A stretch of 64,000 nucleotides of DNA from the NCBI GenBank assembly GCA_937995755.1, contig CALKJD010000002.1, forward strand, positions 1 through 64,000. The letters run 5' to 3'. This stretch comes from an uncultured Saprospiraceae bacterium (GTDB lineage: Bacteria > Bacteroidota > Bacteroidia > Chitinophagales > Saprospiraceae). The position numbers and the translations under genes are program-made. Positions within the stretch are counted from its first letter, which is position 1. Each line of letters begins with the position of its first letter. Below the pieces are notes generated by a model. The model made no database searches. It was not told the DNA's origin and saw nothing but the letters and a program-made list of their open reading frames with translations. Below are positions 17,553 through 26,482 of the stretch, piece by piece.

Positions 17553-19318
17553 TATGCTGATACTTTAAATTTGTTTATCCATTTACCAGTATTTATAACA
17601 CGCCAAAGTAAGTTATTGTCTATATTTATTTTTACTTCTAGCTCTTCCCTATTTACAAAGGGCATATTGTCTAAAGCTTCTGATGCAAGTTTTAGATAGA
17701 AATCTTTATTATCATTCATCCATTCATTTTGAGGTGTTACAAAACCCATCTTATCTTTTCTATTAATAATACCTTCGGGTACTATTCCTTTCATTGTTTC
17801 ACGTAGAATACTTTTTGTGATTCCTTTCTTTAATTTGAGATCGCTTGACATATTTAAGCAATATTCGACTAGCCTATAATCCATGAAAGGTAATCTTGAT
17901 TCCACACCATAAGACATACTGTTTCTATCTTCATACCGCAGTAGTGCGGATAGACCTAAGCCAAATAATAAGTTATAACTCATTTCGAAAATATTGTTCT
18001 CTTTATTTCTAACGTATCTTTTAGTTGTCTGATTTGTAGTTAAGGGATACCAAGAGATATCTTTTTTCTTTTTATTTCTCTCGTAGAAGATAATACTCTG
18101 AATGGCATCTACAATACCGAAAGATTTTAATTTTTGAAAATGATATAATTCCTTTAAAGCTTGTATAGTATTTCTCTTTACTTTTTCCTTAAAATACCCA
18201 ATGCTAAATTTATCGTAACCACAGAGTATTTCATCTCCACCTTGTCCTCCGAGTACGACTTTGTATCCTTTAAGTTGTATGTTTTCATAAATATTGGATT
18301 GTGCCATCACAGTCGCTCCAGTGAATGGTTCGTCTTGAGAATATACGAGATTGTCAATATGTTTTTTAAGATACTCCTCTGTTGTACTAATCAGCTTATA
18401 GGGTATATTGTACTTTTCATTTACCAATAAGGCGTATTGACTTTCATCTAACTTATGGTTTGGATAGGCAAGAGTAAAAGTCTCTGGTTTTAGGTTTATT
18501 TTGTGGGCCATCAAAGCGACTATACTGCTGCTGTCTAGTCCACCGGACAGCGTTGTTGCTAAGGGTACATCTGTTCTCGTTCTTATCTTGATAGCATTGC
18601 TAAGAAGTTCAGAAAATTCACTACCATCATTAGGTTTATTATTCTTGATGTCATAATATCTTACAATACTCATTTTTTGAGTGGTAAGATGAATAATAGC
18701 ATGATGTGACTTTGGTAACTGATATACTTTATCAAACATGGTTTCATTAGTATGATCGGTCATGTTAAAAGCAAGGTACTCTAAGAGCCGAGGATGATTG
18801 ATTTTTGGTTTCCAACCTTCAATGATGGTAAAGGCCTTTATTTCGGAAGCGAAGTATATTTTATTGTTGATAGTAGTATAATATAAAGGCTTAATTCCAA
18901 AGCGATCTCTACTAGCAATTATTTTGTTCTCTTGTTCATCATATAAAATGATTGCCCACATTCCATTGAATTTTTGAAATGCTTCGATTCCCCATGTTTC
19001 ATAGGCAACTATAATAACTTCTGTATCTGATTCAGTCAAGAAGGATTCACCTAGCGCTATAAGTTCTTCACGGATTTCTACATAGTTATATATCATTCCA
19101 TTGAAAACTAGGTGTAGGTGTGATCTATTCATGGGTTGATCGCTACGATGTGCGGTATCGATGATAGCTAATCTGCGGTGACCCAATGCTACGCCAGACG
19201 TAATGTAGATCCCCTCTCCATCCGGTCCTCTATGCGCTAAAAGGTCTGTCATTGATTTTATATCTTCGACCTTTGGCTCAATTTTAGCGTAATCTATAAT
19301 AGCAGCTATACCACACAT
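17552..19318 (-). CDS. asnB: Asparagine synthase (glutamine-hydrolysing) in glycan operon
   Basis: A 588-residue enzyme when started at the ATG at 19318, which puts the catalytic Cys at position 2 (MCGIAAI), as the class II glutaminase domain requires; a longer in-frame start 99 bp upstream would bury this Cys and overlap the divergent gene. The glutaminase half has LAHRGPDGEG and LGHRRLAIID. The synthase half has the pyrophosphatase loop LSGGLDSSS and RYEDRNSMSYGVESRLPFMD (about 495-514). As first gene of a glycosyltransferase/sulfotransferase operon it may amidate a uronic acid, as proposed for WbpS-type enzymes, instead of making free asparagine. No consensus promoter box was found in the 11-bp divergent gap. 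Confidence 0.88.
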   Translation of the reverse strand: MCGIAAIIDYAKIEPKVEDIKSMTDLLAHRGPDGEGIYITSGVALGHRRLAIIDTAHRSDQPMNRSHLHLVFNGMIYNYVEIREELIALGESFLTESDTEVIIVAYETWGIEAFQKFNGMWAIILYDEQENKIIASRDRFGIKPLYYTTINNKIYFASEIKAFTIIEGWKPKINHPRLLEYLAFNMTDHTNETMFDKVYQLPKSHHAIIHLTTQKMSIVRYYDIKNNKPNDGSEFSELLSNAIKIRTRTDVPLATTLSGGLDSSSIVALMAHKINLKPETFTLAYPNHKLDESQYALLVNEKYNIPYKLISTTEEYLKKHIDNLVYSQDEPFTGATVMAQSNIYENIQLKGYKVVLGGQGGDEILCGYDKFSIGYFKEKVKRNTIQALKELYHFQKLKSFGIVDAIQSIIFYERNKKKKDISWYPLTTNQTTKRYVRNKENNIFEMSYNLLFGLGLSALLRYEDRNSMSYGVESRLPFMDYRLVEYCLNMSSDLKLKKGITKSILRETMKGIVPEGIINRKDKMGFVTPQNEWMNDNKDFYLKLASEALDNMPFVNREELEVKINIDNNLLWRVINTGKWINKFKVSA

Positions 19319-19329
19319 AGAAGCAAGAT

Positions 19330-20295
19330 ATGCAAAAACATGATTATAGGCTTTATAGTAAGCAAAACGATAATTTACCGCTCTTTCATCAACCTTGGTG
19401 GTTAGACGCTTTAGCAAGTGCTAATGGAACCACTTGGGATGTCGCTTTGAGTAGGTCTAAAGATGGTAATATAATAGCTGCATGGCCTTATTTCAATGGG
19501 CTCAAGTTAGGAATGGATGTTTCTTTATCTCCAGTTTTGGCCTCATATCTTGGTATTTGGATAGATTATCCAGAAGACGATTGGAAGGAGGAAACTCGCC
19601 AGAGCCATCAGAATAATATTGTAAAAGATTTATTGTCACAATTTCCTGAGTTTCATTTGATGAAGCAAAATTTTACACCATCATTTGACAATTGGAAGGA
19701 ATTGTACTGGGCGGGCTTTGATCAGACCACGCATTATACATATGTGCTGGATAATATTAAGGACCATGAAAAAATATTCGCTGGTTTTAAATCTAATTTG
19801 CGAAACAGTATCAAAAAGGTGGGACATACCTTCTCAATCGGCGACTCTAATGATTTAGCAGCGTTTTATGAGATTAATAAGAAAAGTTGGAGTACTCAAG
19901 ATGGTAAGATCCCTTACACATTGTCTTATTTACAGAAGTTGGATGATGCTTTAGTAAATAACGGACATAGGTATATTCGGCTAATTAAGGATGCGAATAA
20001 TAATATCGTAGCGGGTGTATATGTAGTAAGAGACAATCACACGGCTTATAATTTGATGTTAGGAACTGATCCAGAGTATAGACATAGCAGAGCTGCAGAG
20101 ATACTATTGTGGGACGTAATTCAAGAAATGTCACAGTTTGTCGATCGATTTGATTTTGAAGGAAGTATGATTGAGGGAGTTTCTCAGTTCTTTAAAGCAT
20201 TTGGCGGAAGACAACAAGAGTACTCCGTGATTTCCAAATCGAAGAATAAGTGGATAAGTATTGCAACAAGACTATTTACAGGTAAGAAATTTTAA
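19330..20295 (+). CDS. FemAB/GNAT-type acyltransferase
   Basis: A 321-residue protein of the FemAB-like N-acyltransferase superfamily (Acetyltransf_6 type). The early LFHQPWWLDAL and the C-terminal GNAT core around NIVAGVYVVRDNHTAYNLM, then GTDPEYRHSRAAEILLW and FDFEGSM, are the usual conserved blocks. Such enzymes add amino acids or acyl groups to peptidoglycan or to surface sugars. It is divergent from asnB with only 11 bp between start codons and is followed by a strong terminator. Its role may belong to the glycan cluster (acylation of an amino sugar) or to the cell wall; sequence alone does not decide. Confidence 0.7.
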   Translation: MQKHDYRLYSKQNDNLPLFHQPWWLDALASANGTTWDVALSRSKDGNIIAAWPYFNGLKLGMDVSLSPVLASYLGIWIDYPEDDWKEETRQSHQNNIVKDLLSQFPEFHLMKQNFTPSFDNWKELYWAGFDQTTHYTYVLDNIKDHEKIFAGFKSNLRNSIKKVGHTFSIGDSNDLAAFYEINKKSWSTQDGKIPYTLSYLQKLDDALVNNGHRYIRLIKDANNNIVAGVYVVRDNHTAYNLMLGTDPEYRHSRAAEILLWDVIQEMSQFVDRFDFEGSMIEGVSQFFKAFGGRQQEYSVISKSKNKWISIATRLFTGKKF

Positions 20296-20316
20296 AGCAG
20301 AAGGCGTTTTAAGACA

Positions 20317-20348
20317 AAAAGACTCCCTAAATTAATAGGAAGTCTTTT
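20317..20348. terminator. Bidirectional intrinsic terminator
   Basis: Stem arms AAAAGACT-C-CCTA and TAGG-A-AGTCTTTT pair over 12 bp with one mismatch and a 6-nt loop (AATTAA). T-rich tails lie on both strands, so it can end the plus-strand FemAB-like gene and the mre-mrdA transcript from the other side. Confidence 0.8.
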
Positions 20349-20398
20349 CTTAGGGATAGCGTCATGGTGTGAGACTTAACTCACGAATTGTATCTTTT

Positions 20399-20422
20399 TA
20401 CAAACTCTATTATCAGTTTGTA
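20399..20422. other. Hairpin downstream of mrdA
   Basis: Perfect 8-bp arms TACAAACT and AGTTTGTA with an 8-nt loop lie between the mrdA stop and the terminator at 20317-20348. No clear T-run follows on the minus strand; it may protect or pause the 3' end of the operon mRNA. Confidence 0.3.
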
Positions 20423-20486
20423 CTTTTAAGACGTATAGAAGATTAAAAGTCACATTGTGAATAACATTGGAAGAAGAGTAATTGGC

Positions 20487-22352
20487 TTACTCATAGGGAT
20501 CTAGTAGGTTTTTTTCGATCATTGCATCCTGTAGCCAAATACGATTAGGAGCAATATCTTTATTTAGATATTTTTCTATAATCAGACCACCAATAGGTGC
20601 AGCAATAGCTCCCCCACTACCTGCGTTTTCAACATACACTGCAATAGCTATTTTAGGGTTTACCTTTGGTGCAAAACCAAAAAATACAGAGTGAGATACC
20701 TTCCTTTGATTTTGTGAGGTCCCTGTTTTTCCACAGATATCAAGTCCAGGTACATACGCGGTAGTAGCAGTACCCTGAGAAATCACCTTCTCCATTCCAT
20801 TGATTACAGGTTCGAAGTACTCTTGATTGATACGTACTTTATGACGCTCTAAATACTCATTAGGAATAGCTTGTTTATCACCATTGATTGCACTTAGTAG
20901 ATGAGGTTTATAATAATATCCACGATTGGCAATGATAGCGGCAAGGTTAGCCATTTGTAACGTAGTGAGTTCTAGTTCACCTTGACCAATACCAAGAGAA
21001 AGGATGTACGACCATTTCCAACCATTGTAGACATCTTTATATAGTTTGTCATAATATTTGGAATCTGGAATAAAGCCCTCATTCTCATAATGATAATCCA
21101 GTCCAGTTTTTTTTCCTAGCCCAAAGTCACTGAGGTAATTTACAATTGTGTCTAGTCCTGCTCCTGGGTTGTCATATCCATTGAGTAGTATGCATTCTTT
21201 CATGAGTTGATAGAAATAGGAATTACAACTCCATTGCAATGCAATATCTATACTATAAGGCGTAGGATGATTTCTACAACCTTGAGAAAACCCACGTTTA
21301 CCTACCTCATAGCTACCATCACAATATATCGTTCTATTGGGTTCTGCTACTCCCATTTGCATAGCGATAAGCGCAAAAATAGGCTTGAATATAGATCCAG
21401 GAGGGTATTTTGATATTACTGACCGGTCTAGCATGGGCTTATTAATAGTATCCGATAGCAAATCATTAAAAGCCTTTCCTCTATTAACATCCATTTTTAG
21501 TATGTTAGGATCGTAAGTAGGTGCACTGATCATGGCTAGTACCTCTCCTGTCTTGGGCTCCAATGCCACGATGGCACCTCTCTTGTTACTCATTAGTAGT
21601 TCGCTATACTCTTGGAGCATTAGATCTAGTGCTACATTAATATCATCACCGGACACTGCACTGGAGTCTAGAGATCCATTTTCATAAGAGCCTACATCTC
21701 TACCTAGATTATCTTTTAGTAGATAGTTCAGTCCTTTAGATCCCCTTAGCATATCATCATAAGACTTTTCTACACCACTGACACCAATAAAATCGCCTGT
21801 TTGATACTTTCCATCGGATTTATTAATGGTTCTTTGATCTACCTCACCTAGATATCCTAATGTGTGAGCTGCATTTTGGTGAGGGTAAGATCTTATGTTA
21901 CGTATTACTGGATAGAAGCCAGGAAACTCAAACATGCGCTCTTGAAATTTCGCATATATCTCTGGCTTTACTTTGGAAAGAAAGGTGAATGGTACAGACT
22001 TATGAAACCTTCTACTTTTCCAGTTTTTATTTAATAAGATAGAAAAGGTATCTATCGGTATTTCTAACAATTCACAAAAAGCGATGGTATCCATATCAGT
22101 GTCTACCTTCTTAAAGGTTGCCTTTATATCATAGATAGGAGTATTGACAACGAGTAGTTCGTCATTTCGATCATAGATCAATCCCCTACTTGGGTAGTTA
22201 ATCTGTTTATCTAAGGTTGTTCTTCGTGCTTGTTCCCTATACTTGGATTCAAAGATCTGCAACTCGGCAGATTTGTATACGAGCAACAAGGCGCATATAC
22301 AAAAGAAAATGACGATGATTTTTTGCCTTTCATTGTATTTTTCCATAATCAA
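20487..22352 (-). CDS. mrdA: Penicillin-binding protein 2 (peptidoglycan D,D-transpeptidase)
   Basis: A 621-residue class B PBP of the elongation machinery. One N-terminal membrane helix (about 9-25) is followed by the PBP dimerisation domain (INYPSRGLIYDRNDELLVVN) and the transpeptidase domain with the three active-site motifs: SIFK (in YPPGSIFKP), SCN (in WSCNSYFYQL) and KTGT (in ICGKTGTSQN). Last gene of mreB-mreC-mreD-mrdA, overlapping mreD by 4 bp. In many Bacteroidota rodA follows directly; here it does not, and the FemAB-like gene and a terminator are found instead. Confidence 0.95.
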   Translation of the reverse strand: MIMEKYNERQKIIVIFFCICALLLVYKSAELQIFESKYREQARRTTLDKQINYPSRGLIYDRNDELLVVNTPIYDIKATFKKVDTDMDTIAFCELLEIPIDTFSILLNKNWKSRRFHKSVPFTFLSKVKPEIYAKFQERMFEFPGFYPVIRNIRSYPHQNAAHTLGYLGEVDQRTINKSDGKYQTGDFIGVSGVEKSYDDMLRGSKGLNYLLKDNLGRDVGSYENGSLDSSAVSGDDINVALDLMLQEYSELLMSNKRGAIVALEPKTGEVLAMISAPTYDPNILKMDVNRGKAFNDLLSDTINKPMLDRSVISKYPPGSIFKPIFALIAMQMGVAEPNRTIYCDGSYEVGKRGFSQGCRNHPTPYSIDIALQWSCNSYFYQLMKECILLNGYDNPGAGLDTIVNYLSDFGLGKKTGLDYHYENEGFIPDSKYYDKLYKDVYNGWKWSYILSLGIGQGELELTTLQMANLAAIIANRGYYYKPHLLSAINGDKQAIPNEYLERHKVRINQEYFEPVINGMEKVISQGTATTAYVPGLDICGKTGTSQNQRKVSHSVFFGFAPKVNPKIAIAVYVENAGSGGAIAAPIGGLIIEKYLNKDIAPNRIWLQDAMIEKNLLDPYE

Positions 22353-22870
22353 TAGTCGCTACGGAATATTAACTGATATAACATCACAATTAGTATAGAT
22401 GCGATGAAACTGAATATCGTATTCATGAGGATCTCAAAAAAGAAAACAAATGAAAACGCTTCTACGGAAAAATAAAAGAATAGATGGATGAAGAATAAAA
22501 TGGAAGCGAAACTTAAAAACCAACTGAATCCTAATTTACTTAAAGTAGGGCTTTCATCAACATTGTATCCACTATAGGGTTCGAGTAGTTTAATTATAAA
22601 ATTTCGAATGTAAGCAGTAAAGACTAAAGCGCTCGCATGTATACCATATGAACTATAGAAAGCATCAATAGATAAACCTACTACAAATGCGATAGTAATC
22701 TGCAGTATCTTAGGAGTACGAATCGGTAAAAGTAGGATGATAATAGGGTATATAAATAAGTGTATAAACGCAAAATCGCCCATTTGAAAAGCAATACGCC
22801 TAAATACGAGACCTTGTAAAAGGATGAGCAATACAGCTCTAATTACACTTTTGGTAACTAAGCTATTCAT
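22349..22870 (-). CDS. mreD: Rod shape-determining protein MreD
   Basis: A 173-residue, strongly hydrophobic protein with about five membrane helices. Sequence conservation in MreD is low, but size, topology and position between mreC and mrdA identify it; FIHLFIYPIIILLLPI and VGLSIDAFYSSYGIHASA resemble Bacteroidota MreD. It overlaps mreC by 8 bp and mrdA by 4 bp, pointing to coupled translation. It links MreC and the membrane part of the elongasome. Confidence 0.88.
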   Translation of the reverse strand: MNSLVTKSVIRAVLLILLQGLVFRRIAFQMGDFAFIHLFIYPIIILLLPIRTPKILQITIAFVVGLSIDAFYSSYGIHASALVFTAYIRNFIIKLLEPYSGYNVDESPTLSKLGFSWFLSFASILFFIHLFFYFSVEAFSFVFFFEILMNTIFSFIASILIVMLYQLIFRSDY

Positions 22871-23684
22871 TAATATCGTTTTCGAGATTTAACTGTTCTT
22901 CCTTTAGCCTATTATTCACCAGATAAGCATAAGATAGATTGTTGAGATCATTAAATAACTCTACATCTATCACATAGTTGCTACTTCCTTTAGCTATCTC
23001 AAAATTTACTATAGTACCGATAGGTAGATCTTTCGGAAATATAGAACTATAGCCTGATGTTACTACTATATCACCAATAGAAATAGGTGCGTGTTTAGGT
23101 ACCGCTTCTAAGGTCATGATACGAGGACTGCTTTCTTTCCACACAAGATTACCAAAGAAATCTAGACCTCGGATACTTGCACTAATACGTGACTGGCTAT
23201 GTAGCAAAGGAATCACCTGACTATAGTGATCGCTTACTCGAGTAGTTATCCCTACAATACCCTCTGCACTGATGACACCCATCATGGGTTTCGCCCCATC
23301 TACCCTACCGGCACATAATGTGAAATAGTTGTTTCTGAGATGTATAGTCTTATTGCATATCTCTGCAGGAATGAAAGCATATTGCTGAAGCAGTAGGGAA
23401 TCAGAAATAGTGTCTTTTATACTAGTGCTAGGATGATTGATTATTATATCCATCAATTTAGCATTTTCTTTAACTAGACTATCGTTCTGTTCGTCCAACT
23501 TGAGATAGTCTGACAATTGGTCTACTCTATCATTAAAATTTTCAAAGTAGATAGACTTTGTGTTGTCATAAATATCCCCATGTACCTTATTACTATTAAT
23601 TATTAATGTAAAACATACGATCTGGAATACGATGAACAAAAGGTGCGTACCATACTTGATAAATATGAGTAGAATATTCTTCAT
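22863..23684 (-). CDS. mreC: Rod shape-determining protein MreC
   Basis: A 273-residue bitopic protein: one N-terminal membrane helix (about 11-30), a coiled-coil stretch (about 45-85), then the periplasmic MreC beta domain with PAEICNKTIHLRNNYFTL, GVISAEGIVGIT and IGDIVVTSGYSSIFPKDL. It forms the periplasmic scaffold that contacts PBP2. It begins 18 bp after mreB and overlaps mreD by 8 bp. Confidence 0.93.
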   Translation of the reverse strand: MKNILLIFIKYGTHLLFIVFQIVCFTLIINSNKVHGDIYDNTKSIYFENFNDRVDQLSDYLKLDEQNDSLVKENAKLMDIIINHPSTSIKDTISDSLLLQQYAFIPAEICNKTIHLRNNYFTLCAGRVDGAKPMMGVISAEGIVGITTRVSDHYSQVIPLLHSQSRISASIRGLDFFGNLVWKESSPRIMTLEAVPKHAPISIGDIVVTSGYSSIFPKDLPIGTIVNFEIAKGSSNYVIDVELFNDLNNLSYAYLVNNRLKEEQLNLENDINE

Positions 23685-23702
23685 ATGGACAACAGGCTAT
23701 TT

Positions 23703-24734
23703 CTATAGATTTCTTCTACCTATGAGGAATGTATATCTATCAGAGTTTTTGAGTGCTAATCCTGTTCCACGTACCACGCATCTTAGTGGATCGTCAGCTA
23801 CCTGTACTTTAAGTTTTACCTTCTTAGCCATTCTATCTGCTAGACCTCTAAGTAATGCTCCACCACCAGTGAGGTAGATACCTACTTGATATATATCAGA
23901 TGCGAGCTCTGGAGGAGTGTCCTCCAATGCTTTGAGTACCGCTTCTTCTATTTTAGTAATTGACTTATCTAAAGCTTCGGCTACTTCTGTATGGTTTGTA
24001 AAAACTTGCTTAGGTATACCTGTAAGTAGATCTCGTCCATTAACAGGATATTTTTCTGGTGGATTAGGCAGATCTACACTAGCTGCTCCTACATGTATCT
24101 TTATTTGTTCAGCAGTACGCTCACCGATCAGCAGGTTATGCTTACGCTTCATGTAGTCTATGATATCATTGGTAAATTCATCTCCAGCGGTACGAACACT
24201 TTGATCAGTGACAATACCTGAAAGAGCGATTACAGCAATCTCTGTAGTACCACCTCCTATATCGATAATCATGTTACCCACAGGTTCTTCTACATCAAGT
24301 CCAATACCTAAAGCAGCGGCCATAGGTTCGTGGATTAGGTAAGTTTCTTTACTATCTACGTGATCTGCAGAATCTAATACTGCTCTTTTTTCTACTTCCG
24401 TGATTCCAGAAGGAATACAGATTACCATTTTCATATGAGTGAAAAATCTTCTTTTCTCACCTATAAGGTTAATTAGTCCTTCGATAAGACTTTCTGCAGC
24501 TTGAAAATCTGCGATTACACCATCTTTAAGAGGGCGGATCGTCTTAATGTTTTCATGTGTTTTCTCATGCATCTGCATGGCTTTGTAGCCTACAGCAATC
24601 ACTTCGTTAGTCGTCCTATTGATGGCCACGATTGATGGCTCATCTATTACTATCTCGTCGTTTTGCATGATCAGGGTATTTGCAGTACCTAGATCCACAG
24701 CAAGTTCTTGAGTAAAAAAGCTAAATATTTTCAT
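23703..24734 (-). CDS. mreB: Rod shape-determining protein MreB
   Basis: A 343-residue actin homologue that positions peptidoglycan synthesis along the cell. The nucleotide-binding blocks are visible: AVDLGTANTLI near the N-terminus, MIDIGGGTTEIAVI (about 155-168, reading IIDIGGGTTEIA in part) and YLTGGGALLRGLADRM near the C-terminus. First gene of the mreBCD-mrdA operon. The upstream 600 bp hold no gene, and no TAnnTTTG box was found near its start, so its promoter is not identified. Confidence 0.97.
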   Translation of the reverse strand: MKIFSFFTQELAVDLGTANTLIMQNDEIVIDEPSIVAINRTTNEVIAVGYKAMQMHEKTHENIKTIRPLKDGVIADFQAAESLIEGLINLIGEKRRFFTHMKMVICIPSGITEVEKRAVLDSADHVDSKETYLIHEPMAAALGIGLDVEEPVGNMIIDIGGGTTEIAVIALSGIVTDQSVRTAGDEFTNDIIDYMKRKHNLLIGERTAEQIKIHVGAASVDLPNPPEKYPVNGRDLLTGIPKQVFTNHTEVAEALDKSITKIEEAVLKALEDTPPELASDIYQVGIYLTGGGALLRGLADRMAKKVKLKVQVADDPLRCVVRGTGLALKNSDRYTFLIGRRNL

Positions 24735-25339
24735 TTAATAATTCTCTTCCAGTTGTTACTTAAAAATTCAAAACACATCAATAATCTCCAATAGTAGCAC
24801 TACACGGTAGACGCTTCTACTTCAAAAAAACATGGGGATATTTTATGGGAAGAACTCATTTTTCAACCCTAGTTCAATCAGGATACAGTGCCAAAAATGA
24901 GCCAGTCTTTGCAATAAACGGCAATTTAGATAATTTATATGGATAATAGGCTGAAAACAAGGCTGTTGAAAGTAAAATATTTGCACTTTTTGCAATATGG
25001 TAACCTGCGGTCAATTAACATCCAATATTATCTCAAAAATACGCTGATTTTGGTAACTATTTATCCTGATTTTAGAGCCTTTAAAATGTGGGGAAATAGC
25101 TTATTTGGCTAAGTATTTACTGATTTGAAGTTACCCTATTGGCCGTAAATTGAATATTGGGCCATAGAAAATGAGCTTACTAAGTACTATTATAGAAGCT
25201 CTGAATATATATAGCACCTCTCAAATAAAACAATGTGGCTTCTTGTGCCGTTTTGTGTTATGATGTTTTATTTTTACCATTGGATTTTTTGATCCTAATA
25301 TGCCCACATAGGCACAATAACACTACAAAGAAAGTTTGA
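24735..25339. other. 605-bp divergent intergenic region mreB/moxR
   Basis: No open frame of note, tRNA or repeat was seen. It must contain the promoters of both mreB and the MoxR gene. One minus-strand TATTTTTG box lies at 25034-25041, about 300 bp from mreB. Directly before the MoxR start is AAAGTTTG (25331-25338), one base off the -7 consensus and ending 1 nt before the ATG. Confidence 0.5.
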
Positions 25340-26308
25340 ATGAGCAACAAGTATAGTTCTGATAAAGAAGCGATAGATGGATTAGCAAGATCATTCCAAG
25401 AGCTAAAAGCAGAAATAGGAAAGGTCATAGTGGGGCAAGAAGAGGTGGTTAACACAGTGTTGATATCCTTGTTTTCTAAAGGGCATTCACTCTTAGTGGG
25501 TGTGCCAGGACTAGCTAAGACCTTACTTGTAAGTACAATATCGGAGGTGTTAGATCTAGAATTTAAAAGAATTCAGTTTACTCCAGATTTAATGCCTAGT
25601 GATATTACTGGATCTGAGGTGATGGACGAAAACCGTAAATTTAAGTTTAATCATGGTCCTCTATTCTCTAACATAGTGTTAGCGGATGAGATTAATAGAA
25701 CTCCACCTAAGACACAAGCAGCCTTACTAGAGGCAATGCAAGAACGATCCGTGACTATCGGAGGTGTAAGACACGACCTAGCTAAACCATTCTTTGTATT
25801 AGCTACACAAAATCCAATCGAGCAAGAGGGTACTTATCCACTTCCTGAAGCACAGCTTGATAGGTTTATGTTCAATATTCCATTAGACTACCCTTCTTAT
25901 GAAGAGGAGCTACAAGTAGTCAAATCTACTACATCCACCAAGGTGAATGACTTAGCTACTATAATGACAGGCGAAGAAATCTTATTTTTCCAAAACCTAG
26001 TAAGAAAAATTCCTGTGGCAGATAACGTGTTAGAGTATGCAGTAATGCTAGCTTCTAAGACAAGACCCAATACTAAGCTTGCTACGGCAGACGTAAATAA
26101 GTACATATCTTGGGGAGCTGGTCCAAGAGCATCACAAAACTTAATTCTGGGAGCGAAGACACATGCTGCAGTTAATGGAAAATATTCTCCAGATATTGAA
26201 GATGTAAAGGCTATAGCAGATTACGTACTACGCCATAGAATAGTTCGTAATTATAAGGCAGAAGCTGAAGGAATTACAGAAAGTGATATCATTGCAAACT
26301 TACTATAG
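25340..26308 (+). CDS. MoxR family AAA+ ATPase
   Basis: A 322-residue MoxR ATPase. The Walker A is GVPGLAKT (about 55-62), the Walker B is VLADEINRTPPKTQ (about 110-123), with ATQNPIEQEGTYPLPEAQ and DRFMF as the sensor-1 and pore region, all standard for the family. MoxR proteins act as chaperones, usually encoded with DUF58 and VWA (Bat) proteins; none is beside this copy, and the next gene is a DUF4837 lipoprotein. Substrate therefore unknown. Confidence 0.93.
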   Translation: MSNKYSSDKEAIDGLARSFQELKAEIGKVIVGQEEVVNTVLISLFSKGHSLLVGVPGLAKTLLVSTISEVLDLEFKRIQFTPDLMPSDITGSEVMDENRKFKFNHGPLFSNIVLADEINRTPPKTQAALLEAMQERSVTIGGVRHDLAKPFFVLATQNPIEQEGTYPLPEAQLDRFMFNIPLDYPSYEEELQVVKSTTSTKVNDLATIMTGEEILFFQNLVRKIPVADNVLEYAVMLASKTRPNTKLATADVNKYISWGAGPRASQNLILGAKTHAAVNGKYSPDIEDVKAIADYVLRHRIVRNYKAEAEGITESDIIANLL

Positions 26309-26378
26309 TAGGTATTACACACCAATATTCTATATAGTATCATCTATTGGGTAGGGAATATTTACTACTGTGAATGTC

Positions 26379-26415
26379 TCTATGACTTGGATCTATGACG
26401 TAATCAGTCATAGAT
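26379..26415. promoter_or_regulatory. Three TCTATGAC half-sites upstream of DUF4837 gene
   Basis: TCTATGAC occurs at 26379-26386 and again at 26392-26399 (13 bp apart, direct), then inverted as GTCATAGA at 26407-26414. The last two form a perfect 9-bp inverted repeat with a 7-nt spacer, ending 2 bp before the -7 box at 26418. This is the layout of an operator. Confidence 0.45.
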
Positions 26416-26417
26416 GC

Positions 26418-26425
26418 TATATTTG
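26418..26425 (+). promoter_or_regulatory. Bacteroidota -7 promoter box (TATATTTG)
   Basis: Exact TAnnTTTG match 57 nt before the DUF4837 start, giving a leader of about 50 nt. The adjacent inverted half-sites would allow binding over the promoter. Confidence 0.5.
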
Positions 26426-26482
26426 TAAATATTGATTTCACTCGTACCATTCTAATCTGGTATTGCAAGGAAGACTAATAGT

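Noticed and set aside
25000-25045. TATTTTTG on the minus strand as mreB promoter
   Set aside because: It is about 300 bp from the start and one of several chance A/T-rich matches in this stretch.
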